A DNA stretch of 64,000 nt from NCBI GenBank assembly GCA_965221795.1, contig OZ244914.1:2728001-2792000 (forward strand). Reading direction: 5' to 3'. The notes beneath the pieces were generated by a model, which had not been told where the DNA came from, did not search any database, and worked only from the letters and a program-made list of their open reading frames with translations. This DNA is from VYFG01 sp965221795. GTDB lineage: Bacteria; Pseudomonadota; Gammaproteobacteria; Arenicellales; Poriferihabitantaceae. This document shows, in pieces, positions 55,213 to 63,850 of this stretch. The stretch's first letter is position 1; each line of letters starts with the position of its first letter. The translations under genes were made by a program, and so were the position numbers.

Positions 55213-56832
55213 ATGAGTGCCATGGTTCTCACGGGAGGTCCGATCATCACAATGGATCCGACTCTTCCGAGCCCGGAAGCAGTAGGAGTTCGCAATGGTC
55301 AGGTGGCGATCGTCGGCACATTGTCGGAGGTCCAGGAAGCGCTGGGACCGACACCGAAGACCATCAATCTGGCCGGCAATACCTTACTGCCGGGATTCAT
55401 TGATGCCCATTCACACATTCTCTGGGCGGCCAAAACCCGTGGCGCACCGGTTGTGGATATACGAGCGGAAACCGTTCCGACCTATCGGGCCGTTCTGGCG
55501 AAAATTCGCCGGCGGGTCGCCGCCGCCAATCCGGGGGAGTTCTTGCTGTTCTTCGGTCTGGATGCGCAACTGCATCCGGACATGGTGTCCCCAACCCGAG
55601 ATCTACTGGATGAAATCGCGCCGCAGAATCCCATTGGAATCCAAACTTCCAACTGCCATGCGTTGTTCCTGAACTCCCATGCGCTGGATGCTTGCGGCAT
55701 CGACGCTTCAACCCCCACGCCCATTGGCAGTGTGATCGATCGCGACGAAACAGGACGTCCCACGGGGCGGGTCGCGGAGGCGATCACTTGGACTGCGCTG
55801 GACCAGTTTTATGAATCCTGGGGGCAATCCCGACTCCATGCACAATTCGAAGTGACCATTGATGCATTCATTCGCAATGGCATTACCACCGTCACCGAAC
55901 ACCTGTATTTGCCCTACTACAAAGCGTACTATCGGTGGGCGCTTGAGCGGAATCTGCCCATGCCGCGGGTTGCGGCCTATCAACAGGCGGTGACAGCGGA
56001 CATGAATGTCGAGAAGCTGGCACTCGGGGAAGACCGGTTGTGGATGGCCGGTGTCAAGATTCATGCCGATGGCTCGCCTTTTATCGGCAATATATGGGTT
56101 TCGCAACCGTATCTGGAGAATGGGGTCACGCTGGAGAAGATGAATCTCCGTCCGGGGCATACCGGTGGAACCAACTATCCGCAAGACTACTTTGAACGGA
56201 TGGTGCAAGCATACTTTCATCAAGGTTGGCAGTTGTCGATTCATACCCAGGGAGACCGGACCATCGATATGGTGCTGGATGTGTTCGAGGATATCCTGGC
56301 GTCGAACCCGCGCCCCGATCACCGTTTCCGGCTCGAACATTGCGCTCTGATGCGTTCCGACCAGATCAAGCGCGCACACCGGCTGGGCGTGCTATGCAGC
56401 TTCTTTATCAATCACATTACGCATTGGGGAGCGCCGATCGAAGATGCGCTTTTTGGTCCTGAACGGGCAGCCCATTACATGCCGGTTGGCTCGGCGGTCG
56501 GTCATGGTATGCAGATTAGCCTGCATGCCGACACGCCTATGACGGACCCGTCCTGCCTGGCCTTGATGGCAGCGGCAACGACGCGACTGGCTGGGGATGG
56601 GCGATGTCTCGGACCGGCCGAACGAATTGACAGCGAGTCGGCACTCCGGGCGGTCACCGTGGATGCTGCATTCCAGATCGGGATGGAAGACCGCCTCGGA
56701 TCGCTCACACCGGGTAAGCATGCGGATATGGTGGTCGTTGACCGCAACCCGCTCGAAGTCCGGCATGATGAGTTGACATCGATTCGGATTCTCAACACTT
56801 ATTTAGCAGGCTCCTGCGTGTTCGAACGATGA
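55213..56832 (+). CDS. Amidohydrolase family protein (YtcJ-like)
   Basis: 539 residues, start ATG preceded by GGAGGGG. The metal-dependent hydrolase fold shows GNTLLPGFIDAHSHILWA (first His pair), GVKIHADGSPF, SIHTQGDRTIDMVLD, and HRFRLEHCALM, with a MQISLHADTPMTDPS Asp near the C-terminus and LTPGKHADMVVVDRNP closing the barrel. Members cleave amide or imine C-N bonds of small molecules. Between a betaine-type importer and a G3E GTPase, it probably acts on the imported compound. The metal is likely zinc. Confidence 0.9.
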   Translation: MSAMVLTGGPIITMDPTLPSPEAVGVRNGQVAIVGTLSEVQEALGPTPKTINLAGNTLLPGFIDAHSHILWAAKTRGAPVVDIRAETVPTYRAVLAKIRRRVAAANPGEFLLFFGLDAQLHPDMVSPTRDLLDEIAPQNPIGIQTSNCHALFLNSHALDACGIDASTPTPIGSVIDRDETGRPTGRVAEAITWTALDQFYESWGQSRLHAQFEVTIDAFIRNGITTVTEHLYLPYYKAYYRWALERNLPMPRVAAYQQAVTADMNVEKLALGEDRLWMAGVKIHADGSPFIGNIWVSQPYLENGVTLEKMNLRPGHTGGTNYPQDYFERMVQAYFHQGWQLSIHTQGDRTIDMVLDVFEDILASNPRPDHRFRLEHCALMRSDQIKRAHRLGVLCSFFINHITHWGAPIEDALFGPERAAHYMPVGSAVGHGMQISLHADTPMTDPSCLALMAAATTRLAGDGRCLGPAERIDSESALRAVTVDAAFQIGMEDRLGSLTPGKHADMVVVDRNPLEVRHDELTSIRILNTYLAGSCVFER

Positions 56833-57785
56833 GTAGCATTGCCCCGCGTGTACCGATCACAACCGTTAGTGGCTTTCTGGGAGCCGGGAAGACCACCCTG
56901 GTCAATCACCTTCTTCGGCACGCAAGTGGGCAGCGTATTGTGGTTTTTGTCAACGACTTCGGTGCTATCAACATTGACCGTGACATGATCGACACCCGGG
57001 AAGAGAACCGAGTCTCGCTGAAAAATGGTTGTGTGTGTTGCAGCCTGAATGCCGACTTGGTCGCTGGGGTGGCACAATTTGCTCGGGCAACCCAACCACC
57101 GGACGCTTTTCTCATTGAGGCCAGCGGAGTGTCGGATCCGAAGTCCCTGAATGCTTCGTTGTCGCGATTGGAAGGTGCTGGACTGACGCGCATGGATCTT
57201 CGGCTCTATGTGATTGATGCAGCACTCTATGGCACGTTGGGATATGCAGATACCGAACTGCTTCTGGATCATGCTGCAACAAGTGACCTGGTGCTCATCA
57301 ATAAGGCCGATCTGGCAACGGATGTCCATCGCCACGCCCTTGCCCACGATCTGGAAGAAGCCGCCCCATTTTCGGTCGTGATGGAAACCAGGCAATGTGC
57401 CGTCGACCCATCGGTACTTACCGGACCGTTACTGTCACGCGGTCCGGAAATGCAACGACGAAGGGCGGCAAAACCGTCCGAGGATCCGATACACCACTTC
57501 AGGACCTGGTCGTTCGAGGTCGACCGGAGTTTTTGTCGTGACCGGTTCGTGGAGATGCTGCGGGAGTTGCCGAGGTACTGTGTTCGGGCCAAGGGATTCG
57601 TCCGCTTTTCCGCAGAACCTGCCGGGATGCATGTGTTCCACTTGGTTGGGATGCGCGTGGACATCGAATCCTGTGTGCTGGTCACTGAGCATACTTCCCG
57701 TATGGTTTTCATTGGCCCGGAAGACCGGTTCGACGAAAAGCATATTGAACTACTGGTCCGAAGTGCCTTGTCACCCGAACGGTAA
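56829..57785 (+). CDS. CobW/G3E-family GTP-binding metallochaperone-like protein
   Basis: 318 residues; its ATG overlaps the amidohydrolase stop by four bases. Walker A TVSGFLGAGKTTLVNHLL, the metal-binding KNGCVCCSLNADL (CxCC), the Walker-B-like LIEASGVSDP and the guanine motif VLINKADLAT are intact. A CobW_C domain follows (FVEMLRELPRYCVRAKGFVR). G3E GTPases deliver metals such as zinc to client enzymes. Tight coupling to the amidohydrolase suggests that enzyme is the client, an inference from context. Confidence 0.92.
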   Translation: MSSIAPRVPITTVSGFLGAGKTTLVNHLLRHASGQRIVVFVNDFGAINIDRDMIDTREENRVSLKNGCVCCSLNADLVAGVAQFARATQPPDAFLIEASGVSDPKSLNASLSRLEGAGLTRMDLRLYVIDAALYGTLGYADTELLLDHAATSDLVLINKADLATDVHRHALAHDLEEAAPFSVVMETRQCAVDPSVLTGPLLSRGPEMQRRRAAKPSEDPIHHFRTWSFEVDRSFCRDRFVEMLRELPRYCVRAKGFVRFSAEPAGMHVFHLVGMRVDIESCVLVTEHTSRMVFIGPEDRFDEKHIELLVRSALSPER

Positions 57786-57852
57786 CGGGAGTAGTCATGG
57801 AATGCCCTCTGGACCGTCCGATGGTGGATCGCAGGAAAGCAGATACCTGCTG

Positions 57853-58575
57853 ATGACCGGACCGATAGCGGAATCCTTCATGGCCAGACACAGTACCACC
57901 CAATCGATCCATCTGATGGATGTTGCTTATGCTCGATTGGAGCGAATGATCGTGAGCGGTGAATTGCAACCCGGGCAGTGGGTTTCCGAAACCCAACTGA
58001 TGGAAGCCAGTGGTCTGAGCCGAGCTCCCGTTCGGGCCGCCATCCAACGCTTGGCGAACCAGCAACTCATACGGGTGTTTCCGCGGCGCGGTGCGCAGGT
58101 TTGCCCGATTGATTACACGCTGCAGTTTCGTGCACTGGAACTCCGGCGGGTCGTGGAACGCTTGATGGCCGCTTCTGCAGCGGAGCGGGCAAATGCAGAC
58201 CAACGCCGGGAGTTCGCAGAGATTTCAGCCGCTTTCAGGCAAGCGGCAAAGACGCAGGATCAAGCCACCATGACGGAACTGGACTCCTGGGCATTTTCTC
58301 TGACACTGGTTGCCGCGGACAATCCATATGCGGCAGGGGCCATGACGTCGGTGAAGGGGCTGGCCCGTCGTTTTTGGGTGCTTCATCAGGAGGAGTTCGG
58401 TGACCGGGAGCGCATGGCACTTTGCCATGCGAAAACGGTCGATTCGATCGCCAGAGGCAATGCGGAACAGGCCTCGACCCATGTCGATGATTTGATTGAC
58501 TACCTCGAAGCTTTTACGTTGAAGGTGATTGGATTTGGACCACGACATCGCTACCGAAAACAGGCGGGTGGTTGA
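57853..58575 (+). CDS. GntR-family (FadR/FCD type) transcriptional regulator
   Basis: 240 residues from the ATG at 57853, which has GCAGGAAAG about 11 bases upstream; an ATG at 57880 is the alternative. The N-terminal winged helix shows AYARLERMIVSGELQPGQWV, then SETQLMEASGLSRAPVRAAI and LIRVFPRRGAQV. The C-terminal part is an all-helical FCD-like ligand domain. It would sense the substrate or product of the operon and bind the palindromes at 51429-51462. Last gene of the operon. Confidence 0.88.
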   Translation: MTGPIAESFMARHSTTQSIHLMDVAYARLERMIVSGELQPGQWVSETQLMEASGLSRAPVRAAIQRLANQQLIRVFPRRGAQVCPIDYTLQFRALELRRVVERLMAASAAERANADQRREFAEISAAFRQAAKTQDQATMTELDSWAFSLTLVAADNPYAAGAMTSVKGLARRFWVLHQEEFGDRERMALCHAKTVDSIARGNAEQASTHVDDLIDYLEAFTLKVIGFGPRHRYRKQAGG

Positions 58576-58577
58576 TC

Positions 58578-58601
58578 GCGAGGCCGGTGATCCGACCTCG
58601 C
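58578..58601. terminator. Hairpin between convergent operons
   Basis: GCGAGG-C-CGG (58578-58587) pairs with CCG-A-CCTCGC (58592-58601) around TGAT, with one mismatch. There is no immediate T-run, though a weak AATCCGTACGGATT dyad followed by ATTTTTT comes just after at 58609-58628. It lies between the convergent ends of the betaine-type operon and potABCD, so it could serve both. Confidence 0.5.
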
Positions 58602-58620
58602 CCCCGGCAATCCGTACGGA

Positions 58621-59658
58621 TTATTTTTTCAGGTTGGTCCAGATGGCATCATACAGCTTCTGGGTTTCTTCGTCACAAACCTGAACAAACTGACCTGCCG
58701 GGGCATCCGCTGGCGGGCTGAGTTCCGGGGATGTCTTAAGTTCGGCATCCAGCAAGTCGTCAACCCCGCCGACACCGGCGGTATATTGGGCAAAGTTGGT
58801 CACGGCAGCGGCATTTGCCGGTTCCAGCAGAAAATCCATGAACTTGAGAGCGTTATCTCGGTTTGGCGCATCCTTCAGCAGCACCACATTGTCCATCCAG
58901 ACGAGATAGCCTTGTTTGGGGTACGAGTATTCGAGAGCGGGATTTTCTCCACGGGCTTTGGCGGAAAAGCCGTTCCAGATCATCCCCGCGGCTGCTTCCC
59001 CGGACACCAGGACATCTTTGGCACCGTCCGAGATGAACGAGGCCCAGTGAGGCTTGGCGCCTTGTACCAGGGCGTTCAGTGCTTTCAGTTGTTCCCGATC
59101 GTTCGAACATTGCTCCATCCCCAGATGGATAGAGGCCAATGCCAGCAACTCTCCCTGGCTGTCCAGAACATTGATCTTGCCGGAGAGTTCAGCAGGAGGA
59201 TTGAACAGGATGTCGGTGGTGCGGATATCGCCCGAATACAGGTTTCGGTTGACCGTGAAACTGGTGGAACCCCACTGATAGGGAATGGAATGCATGCGGC
59301 CGGGATCAAAGGAGACATCGATCCATTGGGGTAATATGTTGCCCTTGTTCCGTAGTTCCCCGTCGCCGATGGTATCCAGCATGCCCTCCTTGGTCAGGAT
59401 TTCCACCATGTAGTCGCCAGGGACCGCCACATCATAACTGCCCAGTTTGCCGCCTTTCAGGGCGGCCAGCAGTGCTTCGTTGGAGTCATAGGTGTCCATC
59501 GTCACTTCCACATCATGCTCAGCGGCAAATTGGTCCAGTAACTCCTGCGGGATATATTCGAACCAGTGGTAGATGGACAGTTTGCCGGCAGCAAATGCCG
59601 GGTTGATGGTGAGCGTGAATCCGATGACAGCCATCAGGGTCAATAGAGAGCGTTTCAT
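58621..59658 (-). CDS. potD: Spermidine/putrescine-type ABC transporter substrate-binding protein
   Basis: 345 residues. Signal peptide KRSLLTLMAVIGFTLTINPAFA is followed by GKLSIYHWFEYIPQELLDQF. The mature part has YDVAVPGDYMVEILTKEGML and HSIPYQWGSTSFTVNRNLY, the ligand-pocket strand of PotD/PotF proteins. It binds a polyamine or similar cation in the periplasm. Last gene of the pot operon, downstream of the two permeases. Ligand specificity (putrescine, spermidine or another amine) cannot be fixed from sequence. Confidence 0.92.
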   Translation of the reverse strand: MKRSLLTLMAVIGFTLTINPAFAAGKLSIYHWFEYIPQELLDQFAAEHDVEVTMDTYDSNEALLAALKGGKLGSYDVAVPGDYMVEILTKEGMLDTIGDGELRNKGNILPQWIDVSFDPGRMHSIPYQWGSTSFTVNRNLYSGDIRTTDILFNPPAELSGKINVLDSQGELLALASIHLGMEQCSNDREQLKALNALVQGAKPHWASFISDGAKDVLVSGEAAAGMIWNGFSAKARGENPALEYSYPKQGYLVWMDNVVLLKDAPNRDNALKFMDFLLEPANAAAVTNFAQYTAGVGGVDDLLDAELKTSPELSPPADAPAGQFVQVCDEETQKLYDAIWTNLKK

Positions 59659-59684
59659 TTTGGGTTACTCCGATTGCTTGGTGG

Positions 59685-60494
59685 TTAATGGTTTTTGGTG
59701 CCCATCCGGCTCGCAAACCACGACAGGGTCACAAACACGACAGACAGGAAAAGAAGGAGGGTGGAGATCGCCATGATATTGGGTTTGATGCCTTGCTTGA
59801 CCGCACCAAAAATCGCCGTGGGCAGTGTTTCAATGCCGGCCCCTTTGACAAAGTTGGTGATAATGAAGTCATCCAGTGAGATGACGAAAGCCAGCAGGAA
59901 TCCAGAAATGATCCCGGGCAACATCAGCGGCATCAACACTTGGAAAAATGCCTGGACCCGACTGGCATAGAGGTCCATGGCGGCCTCTTCATAGACCTTT
60001 TCGATGCCCTCCAGCCTTGCCGCGATGGGAAGATAGGCAAAGGGAATGCAAAACACAATGTGTGCTACCAGTATCGTGCTGTATCCGGCCGTAAACCCGA
60101 TGGTGGTAAAAAAAATCAATGTTGCAACCGCCGTTACGATTTCCGGCACCATGAGAGGTAGGCTGATCAGGGTAAAGCTGGCCGTTTTCATCGGAAACGG
60201 ACCTCCCCGAACCATCCCCACGGCCGCACACACTGCGAGGATGGTAGCCGTGGTCGCGGCCATCAGGGCAATCGTGAACGAATTAAAGGCGGCTTTCTGG
60301 AACTTCGGGGCTTCCAGGCCGAAAAAGACATCATAGTACCAGCGCAGGCTGAATCCTTCCCAGCGTGTGATCGAAAGGGAGTCATTAAAGGAATAGATCA
60401 TCACGATGATCAGCGGTCCATACAGCAGCACCATGCACAGTATCGTCATGGGGAAAAACCCACGGTATCGCCGGATATCATTTTTTCCGGTCAT
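59685..60494 (-). CDS. potC: Spermidine/putrescine-type ABC transporter permease
   Basis: 269 residues with about six membrane helices. The EAA loop VYEEAAMDLYASRVQAFFQV lies near residue 168. N-terminal MTILCMVLLYGPLIIVMIYSF and SLSITRWEGFSLRWYYDVFF are typical of PotC. Pairs with the PotB-type permease three bases upstream to form the transmembrane pore. Confidence 0.93.
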   Translation of the reverse strand: MTGKNDIRRYRGFFPMTILCMVLLYGPLIIVMIYSFNDSLSITRWEGFSLRWYYDVFFGLEAPKFQKAAFNSFTIALMAATTATILAVCAAVGMVRGGPFPMKTASFTLISLPLMVPEIVTAVATLIFFTTIGFTAGYSTILVAHIVFCIPFAYLPIAARLEGIEKVYEEAAMDLYASRVQAFFQVLMPLMLPGIISGFLLAFVISLDDFIITNFVKGAGIETLPTAIFGAVKQGIKPNIMAISTLLLFLSVVFVTLSWFASRMGTKNH

Positions 60495-60497
60495 GGT

Positions 60498-61433
60498 TCA
60501 ATGGCCATGGGAAGCGGAAGCCGCTCGATTCCGGGCGTTGAAGAACAGAACGACCAGTACCGCGCTCAGCAGAACCATGGAAGCCGCTGCGCCAAAGGGC
60601 CAGTTCCCGGCCGTTCCCTTGAACTGTTCCTCAATCAGGGAACCGATCATGAAGTTTTTGGCTCCCCCCAAAAGGTCCGGGGCCAGAAAGGCTCCCAAAC
60701 TGGGAATAAAGACCAGCACACACCCGGCGACAACACCGGGTCGGACATTGGGAATGACAATGTGCCACAATGCATACCAACGGTCCGCATACAGGTCGGC
60801 CGCCGCTTCGCACAGGGAAAAGTCAAACCGTTCAATGGCGGCATAAATGGGCAATACCATAAAAGGCAGATAACTGTAGAACAAGCCCAACTGGACCGCC
60901 ACTGGTGTGTTGATCAGGTGAATAGGCTCCGTAATCAGTCCGGCACCGAGCAACCATTCATTGATCGGGCCATTGTCCCGGATCAGGAACTTCATCGACA
61001 CCGTACGGATCAGCAGGTTAACCCAGTAGGGAATGGTGATCAGGAAAACCCACACATTTCTTACGGCTGCTGGCCGGGTCGCAATGTAATAGGCAGTCGG
61101 AAATCCGATCAGCAAGCACAGTCCAGTGGCCAGGCCTGCTTGCCAGGCCGAGCGCCAGAAGATGCCGATATATGTCCATTCGACCTTGGGAGGTTCGTCG
61201 CCGAACAGACCCCGGTCGATAAAAAACTGATCATAGGCAGCGAGACTGAACTCCCAGATGACACCACCCCGGAATTCCTTGGTCAGAAACGAGTACACCA
61301 GCATGATCAGCACTGGTACCACCATGAAAAAGCTGATCACGACCCAGGATGGCAGCAGCAACCAATAGCGCAATGGCGTGAATACTCCCTGAAACCCCCG
61401 GTGTCCCGATCGCATACTCATTCTGCTAGTCAC
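60498..61433 (-). CDS. potB: Spermidine/putrescine-type ABC transporter permease
   Basis: 311 residues with about six membrane helices and an EAA loop CEAAADLYADRWYALWHIVI near residue 205. LLPSWVVISFFMVVPVLIML is the first helix. FLAPDLLGGAKNFMIGSLI near the end is a PotB signature. Overlaps the PotA-type ATPase stop by eight bases. Partner of the PotC-type permease. Confidence 0.93.
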   Translation of the reverse strand: MTSRMSMRSGHRGFQGVFTPLRYWLLLPSWVVISFFMVVPVLIMLVYSFLTKEFRGGVIWEFSLAAYDQFFIDRGLFGDEPPKVEWTYIGIFWRSAWQAGLATGLCLLIGFPTAYYIATRPAAVRNVWVFLITIPYWVNLLIRTVSMKFLIRDNGPINEWLLGAGLITEPIHLINTPVAVQLGLFYSYLPFMVLPIYAAIERFDFSLCEAAADLYADRWYALWHIVIPNVRPGVVAGCVLVFIPSLGAFLAPDLLGGAKNFMIGSLIEEQFKGTAGNWPFGAAASMVLLSAVLVVLFFNARNRAASASHGH

Positions 61434-62520
61434 CCAGGAGCACGATACGGTTCGGGTCGATGGTCAGGTGAACCGTGTCCCCCATAGACAGGGCCGCAAT
61501 ATCCGTTGCGGAGCTTTGTATGCGGGCCATCAGTTTCTCTCCCGATGCCAGGGAACAGATAATTTGGATATCAGTGCCGAGAAATACTTTGCGCTCCACG
61601 ACCGCAGGAATGGTACCGGAGGTCCCGATAGCTGACTGGATGCCGATATGTTCTGGACGTATGGAAAGGTGGGCCACATCTCGTGGACGGTGTCCGGATT
61701 CCGCATGGAGGGTGCAGGTCAGATCGTGGCCGGCAAAGTCGACTATAGCTTGATTGCCATTGATTTCCCGGACCCGTGCCTCGACCAGATTGGTCTCGCC
61801 AATAAAATCTGCCACGAATCGATTACAGGGATGATCATAGATTTCTTCTGGTGTCCCGACCTGTTGCAGTGCCCCATGCGACATGACCGCGATCCGGTCT
61901 GACATAATGAGCGCTTCTTCCTGGTCATGCGTCACAAAAATAAACGTAATCCCGAGTTCTTCCCGGATTTGTTTAAGTTCATGGCGCATGGACTGTCTCA
62001 ACTTCAGATCCAGCGCAGACAGGGGTTCATCCAATAGCAATACCTGGGGCTCTGGTGCCAGCGCCCGTGCCAGGGCGACCCGCTGCTTCTGTCCTCCAGA
62101 AAGTTGGGATGGGCGACGATCGGCATATTCCTCCAGTCGAACCAATGCCAGCATCTGCTCGGCACGTTGCCGGATTTCGCGCGGTGGTTTGCCCTGCATT
62201 TTGAGCCCGAAGCCGACATTATCGCGGATGCTCATATGGGGAAACAGCGCATAATGCTGGAATACCGTATTGACGGACCTTCGATTGGGCGGCAGGTCCC
62301 GGATTTCTTCCCCAAAGAGCTTCAAGGTGCCTTGGCTGAAATCCTCAAAGCCGCCGAGAATCCGAAGTAAAGTGGTTTTGCCACAACCCGAAGGGCCAAG
62401 CAGGGTAAAAAACTCGTTATGTTGAATCTGGAAATGAATGTCATGAAGTGCACATACCGCGTCCGGTCCGGAACCATAGTACTTGGTGATCCCATCAATC
62501 AGGACCGCAGTCGGATTCAT
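61426..62520 (-). CDS. potA: Spermidine/putrescine-type ABC transporter ATPase
   Basis: 364 residues from the ATG at 62520, the expected PotA start MNPTAVLIDGITKYYG; ATGs at 62532 and 62562 are in frame but the latter lies upstream of the likely promoter. Walker A LGPSGCGKTTLLRILGG, signature LSGGQKQRVALARALA, Walker B VLLLDEPLSALDL and FIFVTHDQEEAL are intact. The C-terminal TOBE-like domain starts about residue 240. First gene of the operon. Confidence 0.95.
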   Translation of the reverse strand: MNPTAVLIDGITKYYGSGPDAVCALHDIHFQIQHNEFFTLLGPSGCGKTTLLRILGGFEDFSQGTLKLFGEEIRDLPPNRRSVNTVFQHYALFPHMSIRDNVGFGLKMQGKPPREIRQRAEQMLALVRLEEYADRRPSQLSGGQKQRVALARALAPEPQVLLLDEPLSALDLKLRQSMRHELKQIREELGITFIFVTHDQEEALIMSDRIAVMSHGALQQVGTPEEIYDHPCNRFVADFIGETNLVEARVREINGNQAIVDFAGHDLTCTLHAESGHRPRDVAHLSIRPEHIGIQSAIGTSGTIPAVVERKVFLGTDIQIICSLASGEKLMARIQSSATDIAALSMGDTVHLTIDPNRIVLLGD

Positions 62521-62544
62521 ATTTTGGAGCATCTCTTTACTGGG

Positions 62545-62553
62545 ATTATAGCA
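62545..62553 (-). promoter_or_regulatory. Extended -10 promoter element for potABCD
   Basis: Minus strand TGCTATAAT, an extended -10 hexamer, 25 bases upstream of the potA ATG at 62520. No good -35 is found 17 bases ahead, in keeping with an extended -10 promoter. It implies a short leader and argues against the ATG at 62562. Confidence 0.5.
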
Positions 62554-62615
62554 GAAACCCAACTGCTTCCCGGTGATCGACCACCGGATTTTACGATCCA
62601 GTGGACTTCTCTGGG

Positions 62616-63545
62616 CTAATCAAAGCTGGCAGTCATCCCCGGAATCGTATCGTCTCGGATGCATTCCCGGCAATGATCCAGAAAGGTCTGATGCAAAGGG
62701 TTTGGCTGGCTGCCGGAAAGAGTAGCGATGCCCAGGGTCAACGCAGGCAGGTTACCTTCCAACCGGATATAGCGCAAGGGTTTTCCGGTGAGGCAATGTT
62801 GGTTCAGGGGGCGAATGTTGGCTAGGCTATACCCGCTGCCGGAAGCGGCCAGGCTTCTTTGCACCTCGGTCAGTTGCGTGCGGGTATGAATCATGGGTTT
62901 CAGCCCTTGTCGGCTGAACAGCGACATGAAATATCCCGAACTTAAAGGAAGGTCGAGCAAAATCAGAGGCTCCGACTCCAGTTCTTTCAGATGCAGCGAT
63001 GACCGTGAAGCAAGCGGATGGTTTTCCCCGAGCAAGGCATAAGGAGGCAAGGTGGCTAAGGGTTCAAACCGGATATCTTTAGGCAATTCCAGATTATAGG
63101 TTAACGCGATATGGATCGTGCCCTGACGCAGCCACTGCAACAATCCCGTCTGATGGGCTTCCCGGATGTATATGACCGTGTTCGGGTGCAGGCGCATGAA
63201 ATCATGGCATAGTTCTGGGGTGATGATGGGAGCGAGGGGGTTGAAGCAGCCCACCGTCATGCGACCCGATACATGCCCGGCCAATTCCCCCGCAAAACTC
63301 TCAAGACTCTCTGCCTGGGAAAGTAGCGCTTTGGCTACCCGAAACAACTCCTGGCCGGCCGGAGTCAGTGACATTCCCTGAGCATGATGCCGAACAAATA
63401 ACTGGATGCCAAACAACGCTTCGAGATGGGAAATCGCACTGGAAATGGAGGGTTGTGAGACATGGATATTTTCCGATGCCTTGAGAATGCTATGAGCCTC
63501 TCCTGTGGCCACAAAGTAGGAGAGCTGCCGGAGCGTGAAACGCAT
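62616..63545 (-). CDS. LysR-family transcriptional regulator
   Basis: 309 residues. N-terminal winged helix: MRFTLRQLSYFVATGEAHSI, then ENIHVSQPSISSAISHLEAL and GIQLFVRHHAQGMSLTPAG. Effector domain from about residue 90, with EPLILLDLPLSSGYFMSLFS and AASGSGYSLANIRP. It stands upstream of potABCD on the same strand, 53 bases from the pot promoter region, and may control it. Its effector domain is closely related to the C-terminal half of the flavin reductase fusion at 44322-45470. Confidence 0.92.
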   Translation of the reverse strand: MRFTLRQLSYFVATGEAHSILKASENIHVSQPSISSAISHLEALFGIQLFVRHHAQGMSLTPAGQELFRVAKALLSQAESLESFAGELAGHVSGRMTVGCFNPLAPIITPELCHDFMRLHPNTVIYIREAHQTGLLQWLRQGTIHIALTYNLELPKDIRFEPLATLPPYALLGENHPLASRSSLHLKELESEPLILLDLPLSSGYFMSLFSRQGLKPMIHTRTQLTEVQRSLAASGSGYSLANIRPLNQHCLTGKPLRYIRLEGNLPALTLGIATLSGSQPNPLHQTFLDHCRECIRDDTIPGMTASFD

Positions 63546-63850
63546 GAACAGAACCCGTCAATGGTAAGCACAAGAGATTATATACTCTGGCCAACGTAAT
63601 CTCCGTTCAATACCGATCCTTTGTGCATGGGAAATCTGCGGATCGGACACAAGTCGAGAAATTCACCCGGCAAGATATGGCGGTGGTTTTGGCCATCAGT
63701 GGAATCTCAAATTATCCTGCAGTCGTGCATTGTGTATGCATCCTCCAAGGTGGTGAACCTGCTGGTCTGTGTCGATCCTGTTGGTTGAACCATGCGATTC
63801 TCTCATTATCCAAGTTCGCATTCCGAACATCCTGAGAGAACCGAAATCCC
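63546..63850. other. Intergenic region before a recombinase gene
   Basis: 305 bases between the divergent LysR and recombinase genes. No gene is supported. The two promoters should lie here; I cannot place them confidently, and no attachment-site repeat is recognisable within this window. Confidence 0.35.

Noticed and set aside
57397..57852. Start of the GntR regulator at 57397
   Set aside because: This stretch lies out of frame over the 3' part of the G3E GTPase gene and has no winged-helix sequence; the domain begins after 57853.
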